In this document: positions 47,053 to 58,529 of the stretch, one piece after another
Position numbering within the stretch: position 1 is the stretch's first letter
Layout of the letters: the number at the start of each line of letters is the position of its first letter
Assembly: GCA_946811695.1 (NCBI GenBank)
Contig: OX328126.1
Span: 4,854,462-4,918,461, forward strand
Source of the DNA: Gonocerus acuteangulatus
Lineage: Eukaryota > Arthropoda > Insecta > Hemiptera > Coreidae
Length of the DNA stretch: 64,000 nucleotides
Direction of reading: 5' to 3'
Notes under the pieces: generated by a model
What the model was told of the DNA's origin: nothing
The model's input: the letters and a program-made list of their open reading frames with translations, nothing else
The model's database searches: none
Translations under genes and position numbers: made by a program

Positions 47053-47707
47053 ACGGAAATGTCCCAGCGCCCATGAGTTAGTTGCTGTACCAAGTTCAGA
47101 AAGTTCTCTATAATTACTTCCTCGACTTGTCTCTATTTCCCCATTAATGAAACAGAGATGACTATTTAACTATCTGCAACCTTCCTCACGCACCAAATTA
47201 TTTTAACACCATATAGGAAATGATAGGTTTTCTTGGATAAGGTTTTGGTGTGGGAGCGAAAGGAGGTTCAGTTCAAGCAAATAAGTCTAAGGCTTATAAC
47301 TTACATGTTGCAATCGATACGTAACTTAAATGAGAAAGCTTTATATCTTATATAATTTTTACAAAAATACACCTTCCAACTTTTTTATGGATTAAAATTC
47401 TTCCTTAACTAATCAAAAATTATATTCAAATGTTTTTATGTGAACAAAATTTTTTTAATGGGCAAAAAAGACGGTTTTCCGAATGAAGTCCCGGCACAAA
47501 GTGAACGGATATTGATGTGAAGATTTTCGAGCGAGCTTCAATTAGTTCCTTTTTAATTGTTAAGGTTTTTTTTAGTCCTCCTTCAATACATTACAACATT
47601 AAAACCCATTTCTCCAACTTTATTAAAGAGAAGTATGAAACAAAATTCAATAGGAAACAAATGAACATATCAGAATATTTAACTTTAAAATCCTTTTCTC
47701 AAAAGTT
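47053..47707. other. Spacer before the 45-bp array
   Basis: A plus-strand frame begins at ATG 47517 and runs into the array; its first 60 codons (hydrophobic start, then basic) are not recognised. Confidence 0.45.
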
Positions 47708-48893
47708 ATTCAAATCGGGCGATACTCTGGTCTTCAGTCTTTGCCAGATCAACTTCAAATCGGGCGATACTCTGGTCTTCAGTCTTTGCCAGATCAACTT
47801 CAAATCGGGCGATACTCTGGTCTTCAGTCTTTGCCAGATCAACTTCAAATCGGGCGATACTCTGGTCTTCAGTCTTTGCCAGATCAACTTCAAATCGGGC
47901 GATACTCTGGTCTTCAGTCTTTGCCAGATCAACTTCAAATCGGGCGATACTCTGGTCTTCAGTCTTTGCCAGATCAACTTCAAATCGGGCGATACTCTGG
48001 TCTTCAGTCTTTGCCAGATCAACTTCAAATCGGGCGATACTCTGGTCTTCAGTCTTTGCCAGATCAACTTCAAATCGGGCGATACTCTGGTCTTCAGTCT
48101 TTGCCAGATCAACTTCAAATCGGGCGATACTCTGGTCTTCAGTCTTTGCCAGATCAACTTCAAATCGGGCGATACTCTGGTCTTCAGTCTTTGCCAGATC
48201 AACTTCAAATCGGGCGATACTCTGGTCTTCAGTCTTTGCCAGATCAACTTCAAATCGGGTGATACTTTGGTCTTCAGTCTTTGCCAGATCAACTTCAAAT
48301 CGGGCGATACTCTGGTCTTCAGTCTTTGCCAGATCAACTTCAAATCGGGCGATACTCTGGTCTTCAGTCTTTGCCAGATCAACTTCAAATCGGGCGATAC
48401 TCTGGTCTTCAGTCTTTGCCAGATCAACTTATTCAAATCGGGCGATACTCTGGTCTTCAGTCTTTGCCAGATCAACTTCAAATCGGGCGATACTCTGGTC
48501 TTCAGTCTTTGCCAGATCAACTTATTCAAATCGGGCGATACTCTGGTCTTCAGTCTTTGCCAGATCAACTTATTCAAATCGGGCGATACTCTGGTCTTCA
48601 GTCTTTGCCAGATCAACTTCAAATCGGGCGATACTCTGGTCTTCAGTCTTTGCCAGATCAACTTCAAATCGGGCGATACTCTGGTCTTCAGTCTTTGCCA
48701 GATCAACTTCAAATCGGGCGATACTCTGGTCTTCAGTCTTTGCCAGATCAACTTCAAATCGGGCGATACTCTGGTCTTCAGTCTTTGCCAGATCAACTTC
48801 AAATCGGGCGATACTCTGGTCTTCAGTCTTTGCCAGATCAACTTCAAATCGGGCGATACTCTGGTCTTCAGTCTTTGCCAGATCAACTTCAAA
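47708..48893. repeat. 45-bp tandem array, about 26 nearly identical copies
   Basis: The unit is TTCAAATCGGGCGATACTCT, then GGTCTTCAGTCTTTGCCAGA, then TCAAC. Only one unit (near 48255) has base changes, and three have a 3-bp insertion (CTTATTCAAA, near 48430, 48523 and 48568). At 15 codons per unit the frame is kept, and at least five of six frames are open through most of the array. On plus, a 460-codon frame (47517-48899) reads FKSGDTLVFSLCQIN. On minus, one frame reads FEVDLAKTEDQSIAR, a hydrophilic, helix-compatible unit that continues upstream (48905-48950) as RTLQENIIREMQLK. The 3-bp insertions put TAA in that minus frame. Which frame, if any, is coding cannot be settled here. Confidence 0.95.
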
Positions 48894-48899
48894 TTTTAA

Positions 48900-50309
48900 C
48901 TGCATCTCCCTAATAATATTTTCTTGTAAGGTACGTAGGATTTTTTGATTAATTGAATTATAATGATTTTATGACCGATTTTTTAATAGAAAATGAATAA
49001 TTGTTCACCATTTCGGATAAAATAACTATTTCTTAAAAATCCTCTTCACTAGATTTTACCTTCTACTTTCAAAAGAATTTTAGTTTTTCGTTCTAGATTA
49101 AAAATTTCAGCCTGCAGACTATCGCCGGTGAAAAATAGGGTTTCCGTTCGTCAGATACAGCGCCGCCATTTTTTTCCGAAGAACTGAAACTTTTATTTTG
49201 GATACTTTAACATCCCATGTAAAATGTTTGATAAAAATAATTGAAAAACATTGATTTATTTGTGATTTATAAATTCAATAAATATAGGCTTTGCTTCTGA
49301 TCGCACAAGGTAGTAGTAGTCCTTAACGAGGACGTAAATTAAAGGGATAAACAATTAAAAAATATTTTAAAGAAGTGAAATTTCATTTTAAAGCTTTTAA
49401 TTTACAGTGAAATCACGGTTACACAGATTTTTAATGTTCAGCACCAAATTGCTGATGAAATGTATATATATATAGAAGAGGTTGATGAGGAAATAGTGCT
49501 GAACATATAGGTGCCTATTATTGAGGCTAAATGATCGACAATATAGAGTGATAGAAAAAAAAATGAATTATTTATTTTGAAAGCATAACAAAAAAAATAT
49601 CTCCTTGTGGAGCAAGCACTGGTTAGTATGTTAGATTTGAAAATAAAACAAAAAATATTAACTTCTGTGCGGATGAAAATAATGAAAATACAAGCATGAA
49701 TAGTAGATGGTCGGGCGAATAGTGGCCGCTGAGGGTAAAGAAAAGGTTATAGTCTCGCTTATCTGGTTGATGCTGCGTCTTCCCTGTAGCCGCTGACGCC
49801 AGGTTGAAAATTGGAGCTTGACGGGGCTTCGAAGAAGGTGTACCTCCAGAGGATGGATGCAGCAATAGAAAAAAATGCTCCTAAGGGCCTCAAGCACGTG
49901 CTGTTCCTCAGGGACTCAAGGCTGGACTCATCCTAAGGGAGCCAAGGCTGTACTGCCTTACGGCGGGTAGCTCGCAAATCGGCGATAACTGCCCGTAAGG
50001 TGCTGCCCTCTTTCGAATATTGCGCCGGGAGGTGGCGAACTCTCTAGGCTCGAGGGTAAACCAGCCGTCCTATCGGAGAGATAATGGTGATCCCGAAGAG
50101 GATTAAGATCGTCTGATAACCGTCTCCGGGCTTGTATCTCAGCTGCCAGACTATTCCCCTATACCTAGACGCTACGATACAATAATTGAATAAAATGTAA
50201 TAAATAATTGATAACTTATTCTGCTTGGTCTCTAACACAGATAAGGATGATAAAACATCACTAGGATGAGTGATAAGTTCACTTTATACGGCTAAATAGT
50301 TAAACTGAA
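48900..50309. other. Unique sequence, no gene recognised
   Basis: A GC-balanced patch at 49730-50060 holds short frames on both strands with no domain. A small inverted pair TTCAGCAC and GTGCTGAA lies near 49438 and 49496. Confidence 0.45.
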
Positions 50310-50910
50310 GGGGTGAGAAAATTTGAGTTACATAGCTCTGGGAGTCACTCAGCAGGGCCAATTATTGATGCGAGCCTCGTCACTTGTAGGCCGGCCCTCA
50401 TAAACCCTTAGCCTCACCTCTGCTCTTGCACGTGGCTCAATCTAGTAGAAAACATAGCTAGATTGAGAGATAAGGTTACTTGAGAGAACTAGATAGAGTG
50501 ACTACTATTGATATGGGAGGGGTGAGAGAATTTCATCGAAATACCTTTGGGGGTCACACAGCTAGTCCATAGTGTACAGGAACTGATGCGAACTGTCCTG
50601 CCACAGGTAGGCCAGCCCTTATTAACCCTTCACCCCACCTCTTCTCTAGCTAGTGAATCCATCTAGTAGAAAACATAGCTAGCATGAGAGATAAGGTTAC
50701 TTGAGAGAACTAGATAGAGTAACTACTATTGATATGGGAGGGGTGAGAGAATTTCATCGAAATACCTTTGGGGGTCACACAGCTAGGCCATAGTGTACAG
50801 GAACTGATGCGAACTGTCGTGCCACAGGTAGGCCAGCCTTTATTAACTCTTCACCCCACCTCTGCTCTAGCTAGTGGCTCCATCTAGTAGGAAAACATAG
50901 GACATTCGGT
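50310..50910. repeat. 221-bp tandem repeat, about 2.7 copies
   Basis: TAAGGTTACTTGAGAGAACT recurs at 50471 and 50692, and GGGAGGGGTGAGAGAATTTC at 50515 and 50736. Copies 2 and 3 are close to identical; copy 1 (from 50313) is more diverged (GAGAAAATTTGAGTTACATA, GCAGGGCC). No frame of interest. Confidence 0.9.
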
Positions 50911-51040
50911 ACCATTTTGACCTGCTCTCTACATCGCCTGTCAAGATTTACGTCCTGCCGTACAAGGCACGTGGCGTGAGAATGATAATAACTCCCACAA
51001 TTCTCGTAGACTTTGAACTGGAGGACCTATGTTCAGAGCC

Positions 51041-51118
51041 ATGGGATGAGAAAATTCCTGCCGCCGATGGGAATCGAACCTACCATCTCCCGCTTTTGAA
51101 TCTAAGGTGCTAGCTACC
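51041..51118 (-). mobile_element. SINE-1 head only, minus strand, with an intact CGGCG site
   Basis: The reverse complement reads AGCGGGAGATGGTAGGTTCG, then ATTCCCATCGGCGGCAGGAA, TTTTCTCATCC. It supplies the uninterrupted version of the point where the Transib-like element sits in the 27.8/31.5-kb copy. Plus-strand sequence to its left (GGAGGACCTATGTTCAGAGC near 51020) resembles the SINE-2 B-box region, so this may be a composite. Confidence 0.75.
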
Positions 51119-51153
51119 GTAATTACTGTTAAAATTTATTACGGTGGCTAGCA
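51107..51153. repeat. Short hairpin from the SINE A-box region
   Basis: GGTGCTAGCTACCGTAAT and ATTACGGTGGCTAGCACC pair with one mismatch around a short loop. The A-box-like GGTGGCTAGC is thus present in both orientations. Confidence 0.8.
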
Positions 51154-51495
51154 CCAGGAATTGTATACGTACTTATATAAAAACATCTTCCTAATTCCTG
51201 GAGCATCGAGAGGATGGATTCCCTTTGGCCACATAGGTGAGGCATATCAGGATGGGCTACCACACTTACACGCGTTACAACCTGAACAAATTATCCGTCG
51301 CCTTTTGTGCCGACGTGACCGCAAAAGGGAGCCGGTCCTATGGGAGAGGTGTCCGCTCCCAGCATAGCAACCTTATCTGCTTTCTCATTACCTTCTATTC
51401 CCATGTGTCCGGGAATCCAACTCACCCAAATTCTCTTGTATTCTCCTAGTAGATTTTAGTATTTAACAAAACAAATGGAAATACCTGGATATCCG

Positions 51496-51500
<5 letters not shown>
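51154..51500. other. Unique sequence, nothing recognised
   Basis: Two overlapping plus-strand frames (51161-51367 and 51237-51449) have no domain. Confidence 0.45.
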
Positions 51501-51557
<57 letters not shown>

Positions 51558-51670
51558 TATGTATTTAATTCTAGTTTACACTCTTAAGGTCAAGATTTAA
51601 TCTCCGCATTACACACTTCCGTGCTGCTCCATTTATTTTTGAAAAGTTTCGAGATACAGAAATATGTATG

Positions 51671-51730
<60 letters not shown>
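51501..51730. repeat. Two TA microsatellites (51501-51554 and about 51664-51730)
   Basis: Pure (TA)n in the first; the second carries TGTATGTATA and TACATATATA interruptions. About 110 bp of unique sequence separates them. Confidence 0.95.
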
Positions 51731-51731
<1 letters not shown>

Positions 51732-52490
51732 GAAGTACTATAATCCTCGTCGGGACTTTTGAGCCAATGATTTTATTTATTGACTTATATAAGCATACCT
51801 AATGTATATTTTATGTATCATGTCTTATTGGTTTATTTAATAATTGTTTCTATTGTTGCAGGTTCTGCAGAGAATGTTGAGGGCATTCTATTGGAGAGTT
51901 ATAAGTAGGGGTAAGTTGAATATACAGTTTACTAAGATTTGGGTTTATCAGATACATGGATTTTTTTTTGCAACCCAATTTAGTTCAGCAAACAAACAAA
52001 TTTTGTTTTTAGTTGTTTGCTAAAGAATTCGTAGAATTAACATAGATCTGGTGAGACGGACTGTTTCGTCGTATATCTTTGTTTTTTCCCCCTCGTCCTT
52101 TTTGCCGAATATTGGGTGTTGTTTGCTTGTCGTGTTGTTGGAAGGAGGCCAAATTAAAAGGCAAGATTTACGAATCTACATTCGACATAGAGGGCAGTTT
52201 ATTTCACGAGATTCATAGATTAAACTGGAACTAGGCCTATAAATTATAGTAGGATAAATTCAGCAAAAGAAAATGTTGGCATAATAAAGAATTTTTATCT
52301 CTCTTGCAAATAGTGTTTCGAAGCCATTTTACTAGTTTATCGTACTCGGAATGGTGTCCATTTTCCCACTAAATGTAGTCAACTTTATTCCAGAAAATTA
52401 TACAGTCACATTTTTACTAAATTTACCAAAAACATACATCTATGACTAGCAATAATCTAATATATGGTTTATTCGTCATAATCATTGTTT
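51731..52490. other. AT-rich unique sequence, nothing recognised
   Basis: No frame over 60 codons, no array. TTGTTGCAGGTTCTGCAGAG at 51854 looks like a splice acceptor, but no exon could be supported. Confidence 0.45.
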
Positions 52491-52591
52491 TAGCGCGGTT
52501 CCTCCTTTATAGGGAGGAAACCAGCTTCTATGATTGGCCTAATTGAAGTTTCAAATCCCAACAATCACGAATAATGGTTCAAATTTGTATA
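52491..52591 (+). repeat. Dispersed repeat X, copy C (5' part), disrupted by a MITE
   Basis: Starts TAGCGCGGTTCCTCCTTTAT, AGGGAGGAAACC, and ends GGTTCAAATTTGTATA, exactly where copies A and B enter their TA tract. A mariner-type MITE is inserted there. Weak resemblance resumes after 53390 (CTTATCTTTAACGAATCTCG compared with the ATATCTTTAACCGTTTTCG block of copy B). Confidence 0.7.
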
Positions 52592-52593
52592 TA

Positions 52594-53118
52594 CAGGGTG
52601 TTCAAAACTCGATTGACACCCCCCTTTATTTCCACAATTTTTGAAATTTAAAAACGAAAGTTGGTGGGTCTTAATGTGGTAGAATAAACTTTCATTGGAC
52701 TAATGCACGACCTCTCAACTTTCTCCAGTTCTTCTCCAGAGACCCTAACTCTGGAATCTCCGATAGAAAGGGGCTATTTTTATGGCGGATTATTGTAGAA
52801 AATTGAATTTTATGTCGATTTTATATTTGTAATTTTTTCGGTAAAGCGCACCAATGAGTAACAAATTGCCAAAAACCGATAAAACCCTTGTTTTTCGTCA
52901 CTTTTCTGTCAAGTTTTCAGAAAAGCCTATTATCAACGTTATCTACGCTTCAGTAAAACTTAATAAACATTTCCAAAACTATTTTAGCTCCACCTAGTTT
53001 TGGATTTAAGAAAGTTTGAAGAAAAAATCAAATTCAATTACATTATAAAGGCATTAAAATAATAATTTTAAAAATTGTGGGAAAAAAGGGGGGTGTCAAT
53101 CGAGTTTTGAACACCCTG
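52594..53118. mobile_element. Mariner-type MITE, 525 bp, TA target duplication
   Basis: Termini CAGGGTGTTCAAAACTCGAT then TGACACCCCCC, and the exact complement at the right end, extending with mismatches to about 55 bp (CACAATTTTT region). TA is present on both sides (52592-52593 and 53119-53120). There is no transposase frame. CAGGGTG ends with TA duplication fit the Tc1/mariner group. Confidence 0.88.
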
Positions 53119-53176
53119 TATATTATACTGCTTTGACATGTACAGTCTGAGCCAATTGGTTAAACTAGATATTACA

Positions 53177-53368
53177 GGGGTCTCCCGTGGTCTAATGGCT
53201 AGCGCCTTGGATTCATGAGCGGGAGATGGTGGGTTCGATACCCAACCTCCGGCAGGAATTTTATCATCCAACGGCTCGCTGGTAAAATTCCTCGCTACAC
53301 CCTGGATGTCGGCGCTAATGACCTAGATGTAGATGCACCGTAAAACAAAAAAAACAAAAACAAAAAAA
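53177..53368 (+). mobile_element. SINE-1, full-length, with 14-bp target duplication
   Basis: GGGGTCTCCCGTGGTCTAAT then GGCTAGCGCC (A box), GGGTTCGATACCC (B box), body CTCGCTGGTAAAATTCCTCG and GGCGCTAATGACC, then CACCGTAAAACA and an A-rich tail. Flanks AACTAGATATTACA (53163-53176) and AACTAGATAGTACA (53369-53382) differ at one base, so it is somewhat older than the copy at 38534. Confidence 0.92.
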
Positions 53369-53382
53369 AACTAGATAGTACA

Positions 53383-53560
53383 CTTCGGGTGTAAAAATCC
53401 AATGAATCAATTTCCATGATCTTATCTTTAACGAATCTCGGGGAAAATGTGAAAGAAAAAAAAATTGTTCATCGTATTTTTGGATGCATTCTTATATAAC
53501 TTGAAATCGGTATATCTCGAAATCATTCTACATTTTCTACAAATAGGGTTCTTAAGTGAT
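53383..53560. other. Spacer, possibly diverged dispersed repeat X
   Basis: Contains short words shared with copy B of repeat X but no continuous alignment by eye. Confidence 0.4.
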
Positions 53561-56177
53561 TTTACATAGAGCTATCTCAATAAAAATCGGTGCTTAAATA
53601 AAGTAATTTACGATTAGGATATAATCAGTTTCCTATTGTTACGCCAAAGGTCTTGCGTTGTCATAACATTTAATTTTACATAGAGCTATCTATTTACAAT
53701 TAGGATATAATCAGTTTCCTATTGTCACGCCTAAGGTCTTGCGATGTCATAACATTTAATTTTACATAGAGCTATCTATTTACGATTAGGATATAATCAG
53801 TTTCCTATTGTCACGCCTAAGGTCTTGCGATGTCATAACATTTAATTTTACATAGAGCTATCTATTTACGATTAGGATATAATCAGTTTCCTATTGTCAC
53901 GCCTAAGGTCTTGCGTTGTCATAACATTTAATTTTACATAGAGCTATCTATTTACGATTAGGATATAATCAGTTTCCTATTGTCACGCCTAAGGTCTTGC
54001 GATGTCATAACATTTAATTTTACATAGAGCTATCTATTTACGATTAGGATATAATCAGTTTCCTATTGTTACGCCAAAGGTCTTGCGTTGTCATAACATT
54101 TAATTTTACATAGAGCTATCTATTTACAATTAGGATATAATCAGTTTCCTATTGTCACGCCTAAGGTCTTGCGATGTCATAACATTTAATTTTACATAGA
54201 GCTATCTATTTACGATTAGGATATAATCAGTTTCCTATTGTCACGCCTAAGGTCTTGCGATGTCATAACATTTAATTTTACATAGAGCTATCTATTTACA
54301 ATTAGGATATAATCAGTTTCCTATTGTCACGCCTAAGGTCTTGCGATGTCATAACATTTAATTTTACATAGAGCTATCTATTTACAATTAGGATATAATC
54401 AGTTTCCTATTGTCACGCCTAAGGTCTTGCGATGTCATAACATTTAATTTTACATAGAGCTATCTATTTACGATTAGGATATAATCAGTTTCCTATTGTC
54501 ACGCCTAAGGTCTTGCGATGTCATAACATTTAATTTTACATAGAGCTATCTATTTACGATTAGGATATAATCAGTTTCCTATTGTCACGCCTAAGGTCTT
54601 GCGTTGTCATAACATTTAATTTTACATAGAGCTATCTATTTACGATTAGGATATAATCAGTTTCCTATTGTCACGCCTAAGGTCTTGCGATGTCATAACA
54701 TTTAATTTTACATAGAGCTATCTATTTACGATTAGGATATAATCAGTTTCCTATTGTTACGCCAAAGGTCTTGCGTTGTCATAACATTTAATTTTACATA
54801 GAGCTATCTATTTACAATTAGGATATAATCAGTTTCCTATTGTCACGCCTAAGGTCTTGCGATGTCATAACATTTAATTTTACATAGAGCTATCTATTTA
54901 CGATTAGGATATAATCAGTTTCCTATTGTCACGCCTAAGGTCTTGCGATGTCATAACATTTAATTTTACATAGAGCTATCTATTTACGATTAGGATATAA
55001 TCAGTTTCCTATTGTCACGCCTAAGGTCTTGCGTTGTCATAACATTTAATTTTACATAGAGCTATCTATTTACGCTTAGGATATAATCAGTTTCCTATTG
55101 TCACGCCTAAGGTCTTGCGTTGTCATATCATTTAATTTTACATAGAGCTATCTATTTACAATTAGGATATAATCAGTTTCCTATTGTCACGCCAAAGGTC
55201 TTGCGTTGTCATAACATTTAATTTTACATAGAGCTATCTATTTACAATTAGGATATAATCAGTTTCCTATTGTCACGCCTAAGGTCTTGCGTTGTCATAA
55301 CATTTAATTTTACATAGAGCTATCTATTTACGGCTAGGATATAATCAGTTTCCTATTGTCACGCCTAAGGTCTTGCGTTGTCATAACATTTAATTTTACA
55401 TAGAGCTATCTATTTACGATTAGGATATAATCAGTTTCCTATTGTCACGCCTAAGGTCTTGCGTTGTCATAACATTTAATTTTACATAGAGCTATCTATT
55501 TACGATTAGGATATAATCAGTTTCCTATTGTCACGCCTAAGGTCTTGCGTTGTCATAACATTTAATTTTACATAGAGCTATCTATTTACGGTTAGGATAT
55601 AATCAGTTTCCTATTGTCACGCCAAAGGTCTTGCGTTGTCATAACATTTAATTTTACATAGAGCTATCTATTTACGATTAGGATATAATCAGTTTCCTAT
55701 TGTCACGCCTAAGGTCTTGCGTTGTCATAACATTTAATTTTACATAGAGCTATCTATTTACGATTAGGATATAATCAGTTTCCTATTGTCACGCCTAAGG
55801 TCTTGCGTTGTCATAACATTTAATTTTACATAGAGCTATCTATTTACGATTAGGATATAATCAGTTTCCTATTGTCACGCCTAAGGTCTTGCGTTGTCAT
55901 AACATTTAATTTTACATAGAGCTGTCTATTTACGATTAGGATATAATCAGTTTCCTATTGTTACGCCAAAGGTCTTGCGTTGTCATAACATTTAATTTTA
56001 CATAGAGCTATCTATTTACATTTAGGATATAATCAGTTTCCTATTGTCACGCCTAAGGTCTTGCGTTGTCATAACATTTAATTTTACATAGAGCTATCTA
56101 TTTACATTTAGGATATAATCAGTTTCCTATTGTCACGCCTAAGGTCTTGCGTTGTCATAACATTTAATTTTACATTT
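53561..56177. repeat. 86-bp tandem array, about 30 copies
   Basis: The unit contains TTTTACATAGAGCTATCTAT, TTACGATTAGGATATAATCA, GTTTCCTATTGTCACGCCTA and AGGTCTTGCGTTGTCATAAC. Period is 86 bp from 53675. The first unit has a 28-bp insertion (CTCAATAAAAATCGGTGC region). The GTTACGCCAAAGG variant at about 53638, 54068 and 54756 is spaced by 430 and 688 bp (5 and 8 units), showing block duplication. All copies are very similar. Confidence 0.96.
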
Positions 56178-56226
56178 ATACATGTGTTTACAATTTTTTC
56201 GAAATATTAGAACAATGCATTAACCG

Positions 56227-56305
56227 TTTCTATTCTATGATTTCCAAATTACACCAGAGATAAGAACGGAATCATGCTAAGATGAAGCAGTTCCTGTGAG
56301 TCGGA
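56227..56305 (+). repeat. 80-bp dispersed segment shared by two satellite flanks, copy 2
   Basis: TTTCTATTCTATGATTTCCA, AAGAACGGAATC, GCTAAGATGAAGCAGTTCCT and GTGAGTCGGA correspond to 42421-42502. It follows the 86-bp array by 50 bp and precedes the next array by 25 bp. Confidence 0.8.
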
Positions 56306-56330
56306 GGTTTAATCTGAAGTAGGGTTTAAT

Positions 56331-56685
56331 ACATTAGCTGCGGCTGTCATGGTTTGGGAATACTTCAGTATCTGGTGCATAATACTTTAGCTGCGGCTGT
56401 CATGGTTTGGGAATACCTCAGTATCAGGTGCATACTTTAGCTGCGGCTGTCATGGTTTGGGAATACCTCATTATCAGGTGCATACTTTAGCTGCGGCTGT
56501 CATGGTTTGGGAATACCTCAGTATCAGGTGCATACTTTAGCTGCGGCTGTCATGGTTTGGGAATACCTCAGTATCAGGTGCATACTTTAGCTGCGGCTGT
56601 CATGGTTTGGGAATACCTCAGTATCAGGTGCATACTTTAGCTGCGGCTGTCATGGTTTGGGAATACCTCAGTATCAGGTGCATAT
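56331..56685. repeat. 50-bp tandem array, 7 copies
   Basis: The unit is TACTTTAGCTGCGGCTGTCA, TGGTTTGGGAATACCTCAGT, ATCAGGTGCA. The first unit is longer (TACATTAGCTG and GGTGCATAATAC). Others differ by single bases. It is unrelated to the 50-bp array at 21411. Confidence 0.95.
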
Positions 56686-56784
56686 TTTGTTGGAATTTTT
56701 CATGTAGACATTTGGTTTTTATAAAAAAAAATCATAAAAAATCTTCCAGTCAGTCGATTTGAAAATGGAAAACACTGTTGGAAA

Positions 56785-56849
56785 GCCCAAACAATACTGA
56801 AGACCAAACAATACTGAAGACCAAACAATACTGAAGACCAAACAATACT
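56785..56849. repeat. 17-bp tandem repeat, about 3.7 copies
   Basis: The unit is ACCAAACAATACTGAAG, perfect where complete. Confidence 0.93.
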
Positions 56850-57589
56850 TTACCTGGAGCTGTAAAATTGAATCCCCTCCATTTACTTAATTTAATTTAG
56901 CCTTTTGAATCTAAAGAGAAAAGTAATGGACGAGTTTCCTTCCGGAAGTACACTCGTAAGCGGGTAGGATCGCTAGTGTCCTTCCGTAATCATACCAGCA
57001 GCCAAAGTGTTAATACTAACAGCAATGGTTAACATTGAATCTTTGCTTGCGTTGATGTGTTGCAAGTACTCCAATATTAAGCGTTTCATGTAATAAGTAT
57101 TTTACTTTTTATGGCCCTCCGCGAGTTGAAGATGATTCATGATATTAACTTGGAACAGCTTCGACTTGTTGCTTTATGTTCCTTTCAGAAGTTTAATTTC
57201 CCTTAATAAAACATTTCATCTTGAGAATTCTATTAGATTAAAAACTGCCCTATTTAAGTGCGGGCACGTGTTCCTCCCTTTATTGGCACATAAATATTCC
57301 TAATGGCTGACTAAATCTTCTTTAGAGCCCTTTAATATTTCCCTTTTTTAGATGTAGTTTAATTGCTGGCGCAGCTCTGGCGGAATCTGGCTAAAATTAC
57401 AGCAGAATCATTAACTCGGAAGGGAGTTTCGCTCAAGGAATCAATTTGCATTTAAATTGGTCGGAATTTATTAGGATTTTCAGGAGTTAATTAAATATGA
57501 ATAATCTTGTCCTATGATAATATGAAATTTAAACTTGAAGGATCCATACTCTGTCGAGAAACTGTCTAAATGTTCTTAGATCAACAATT
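56850..57589. other. Unique sequence, nothing recognised
   Basis: No frame of useful length and no repeat; composition is less AT-rich than average between 56930 and 57060. Confidence 0.45.
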
Positions 57590-58395
57590 CTTGATTCTGA
57601 GCGACTTCCATATAGTCCGAGAGCCAGTAACCGCAAGGTTCATGAAGTGTTTTATGCACCTTGAAATTTTGTTATAAAGTACCTCTTGGGTAGATATGAA
57701 GGTAAATGTGTGTTTCCTGGACATACCTTGGTGCACGTGGTACTGCGCACAGAAAAAAGGCGCAAAAAAATATTTCCTGAAAATAGAGATTTAATCAGAA
57801 GCCAACTAACTTTTATGTAAAATTAAGACAATTTTACAATGAATAATAAATATGGCAGACACTTTTAAGGGGTATAACATGTAAAAAAAAAAAACTTAAT
57901 TGTTTTTATTCTAATATTAAATGATAGTTTTATTCACGCTGCCATTTAAACCGGAACAGCTGTTCCATATCATATGAGCAAGAACCAATGAGATAATTAA
58001 ACCCCACAAAAGTGTCTGTCCTTTTGTAATTATTTTCAAATATGTTTATTGAAGACGCTGTTTAAATCGAAGCTTGAGTAAAGCACTTCATTTAATATTA
58101 AAAATAAATACAAGGTACTTTTTTTTTTTTTAATTTATATTTTAACCCCCTTAAAAGTGTCTGCCTTATTTATTATTATTTTTAAAATTGCCTTAATTTG
58201 CAATTTTTTTAGTTTAATGATACTTGGCTTCTGAATAAAACTCTATTTTTGGGCAATATAGTTTTGCACCAAGGTATGTCCATGAAACACATATTTACCT
58301 TCTTATCTTCCTAAGAGGTACAAAAATTTCAGGGGGCATAAAACACTTCATGAAAAATGCGTTACCCCCCTCCCCTCCGACTAATATGGATCAAT
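57590..58395. mobile_element. Imperfect fold-back element, arms about 290 bp
   Basis: The left arm (about 57600-57893) contains TTCATGAAGTGTTTTATGCA, GAAGGTAAATGTGTGTTTCC, TGGACATACCTTGGTGCA and GGCAGACACTTTTAAGGGG. The right arm (about 58110-58390) holds the complements in reverse order. The interior also pairs weakly, and GGAACAGCTGTTCC (57953-57966) is a perfect 14-bp palindrome. Identity is perhaps 80%, so this is older than the element at 59485. No target duplication was identified. Confidence 0.75.
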
Positions 58396-58474
58396 TCTAC
58401 CTTCCCTTATAGACCTGACGAACGGTAAATTCTCAAGCCAAAACGTTGTCAAAAATTAATTAAATGGTCCAAGT

Positions 58475-58526
<52 letters not shown>
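58475..58526. repeat. TA microsatellite
   Basis: Pure (TA)n of about 50 bp. Confidence 0.95.
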
Positions 58527-58529
<3 letters not shown>

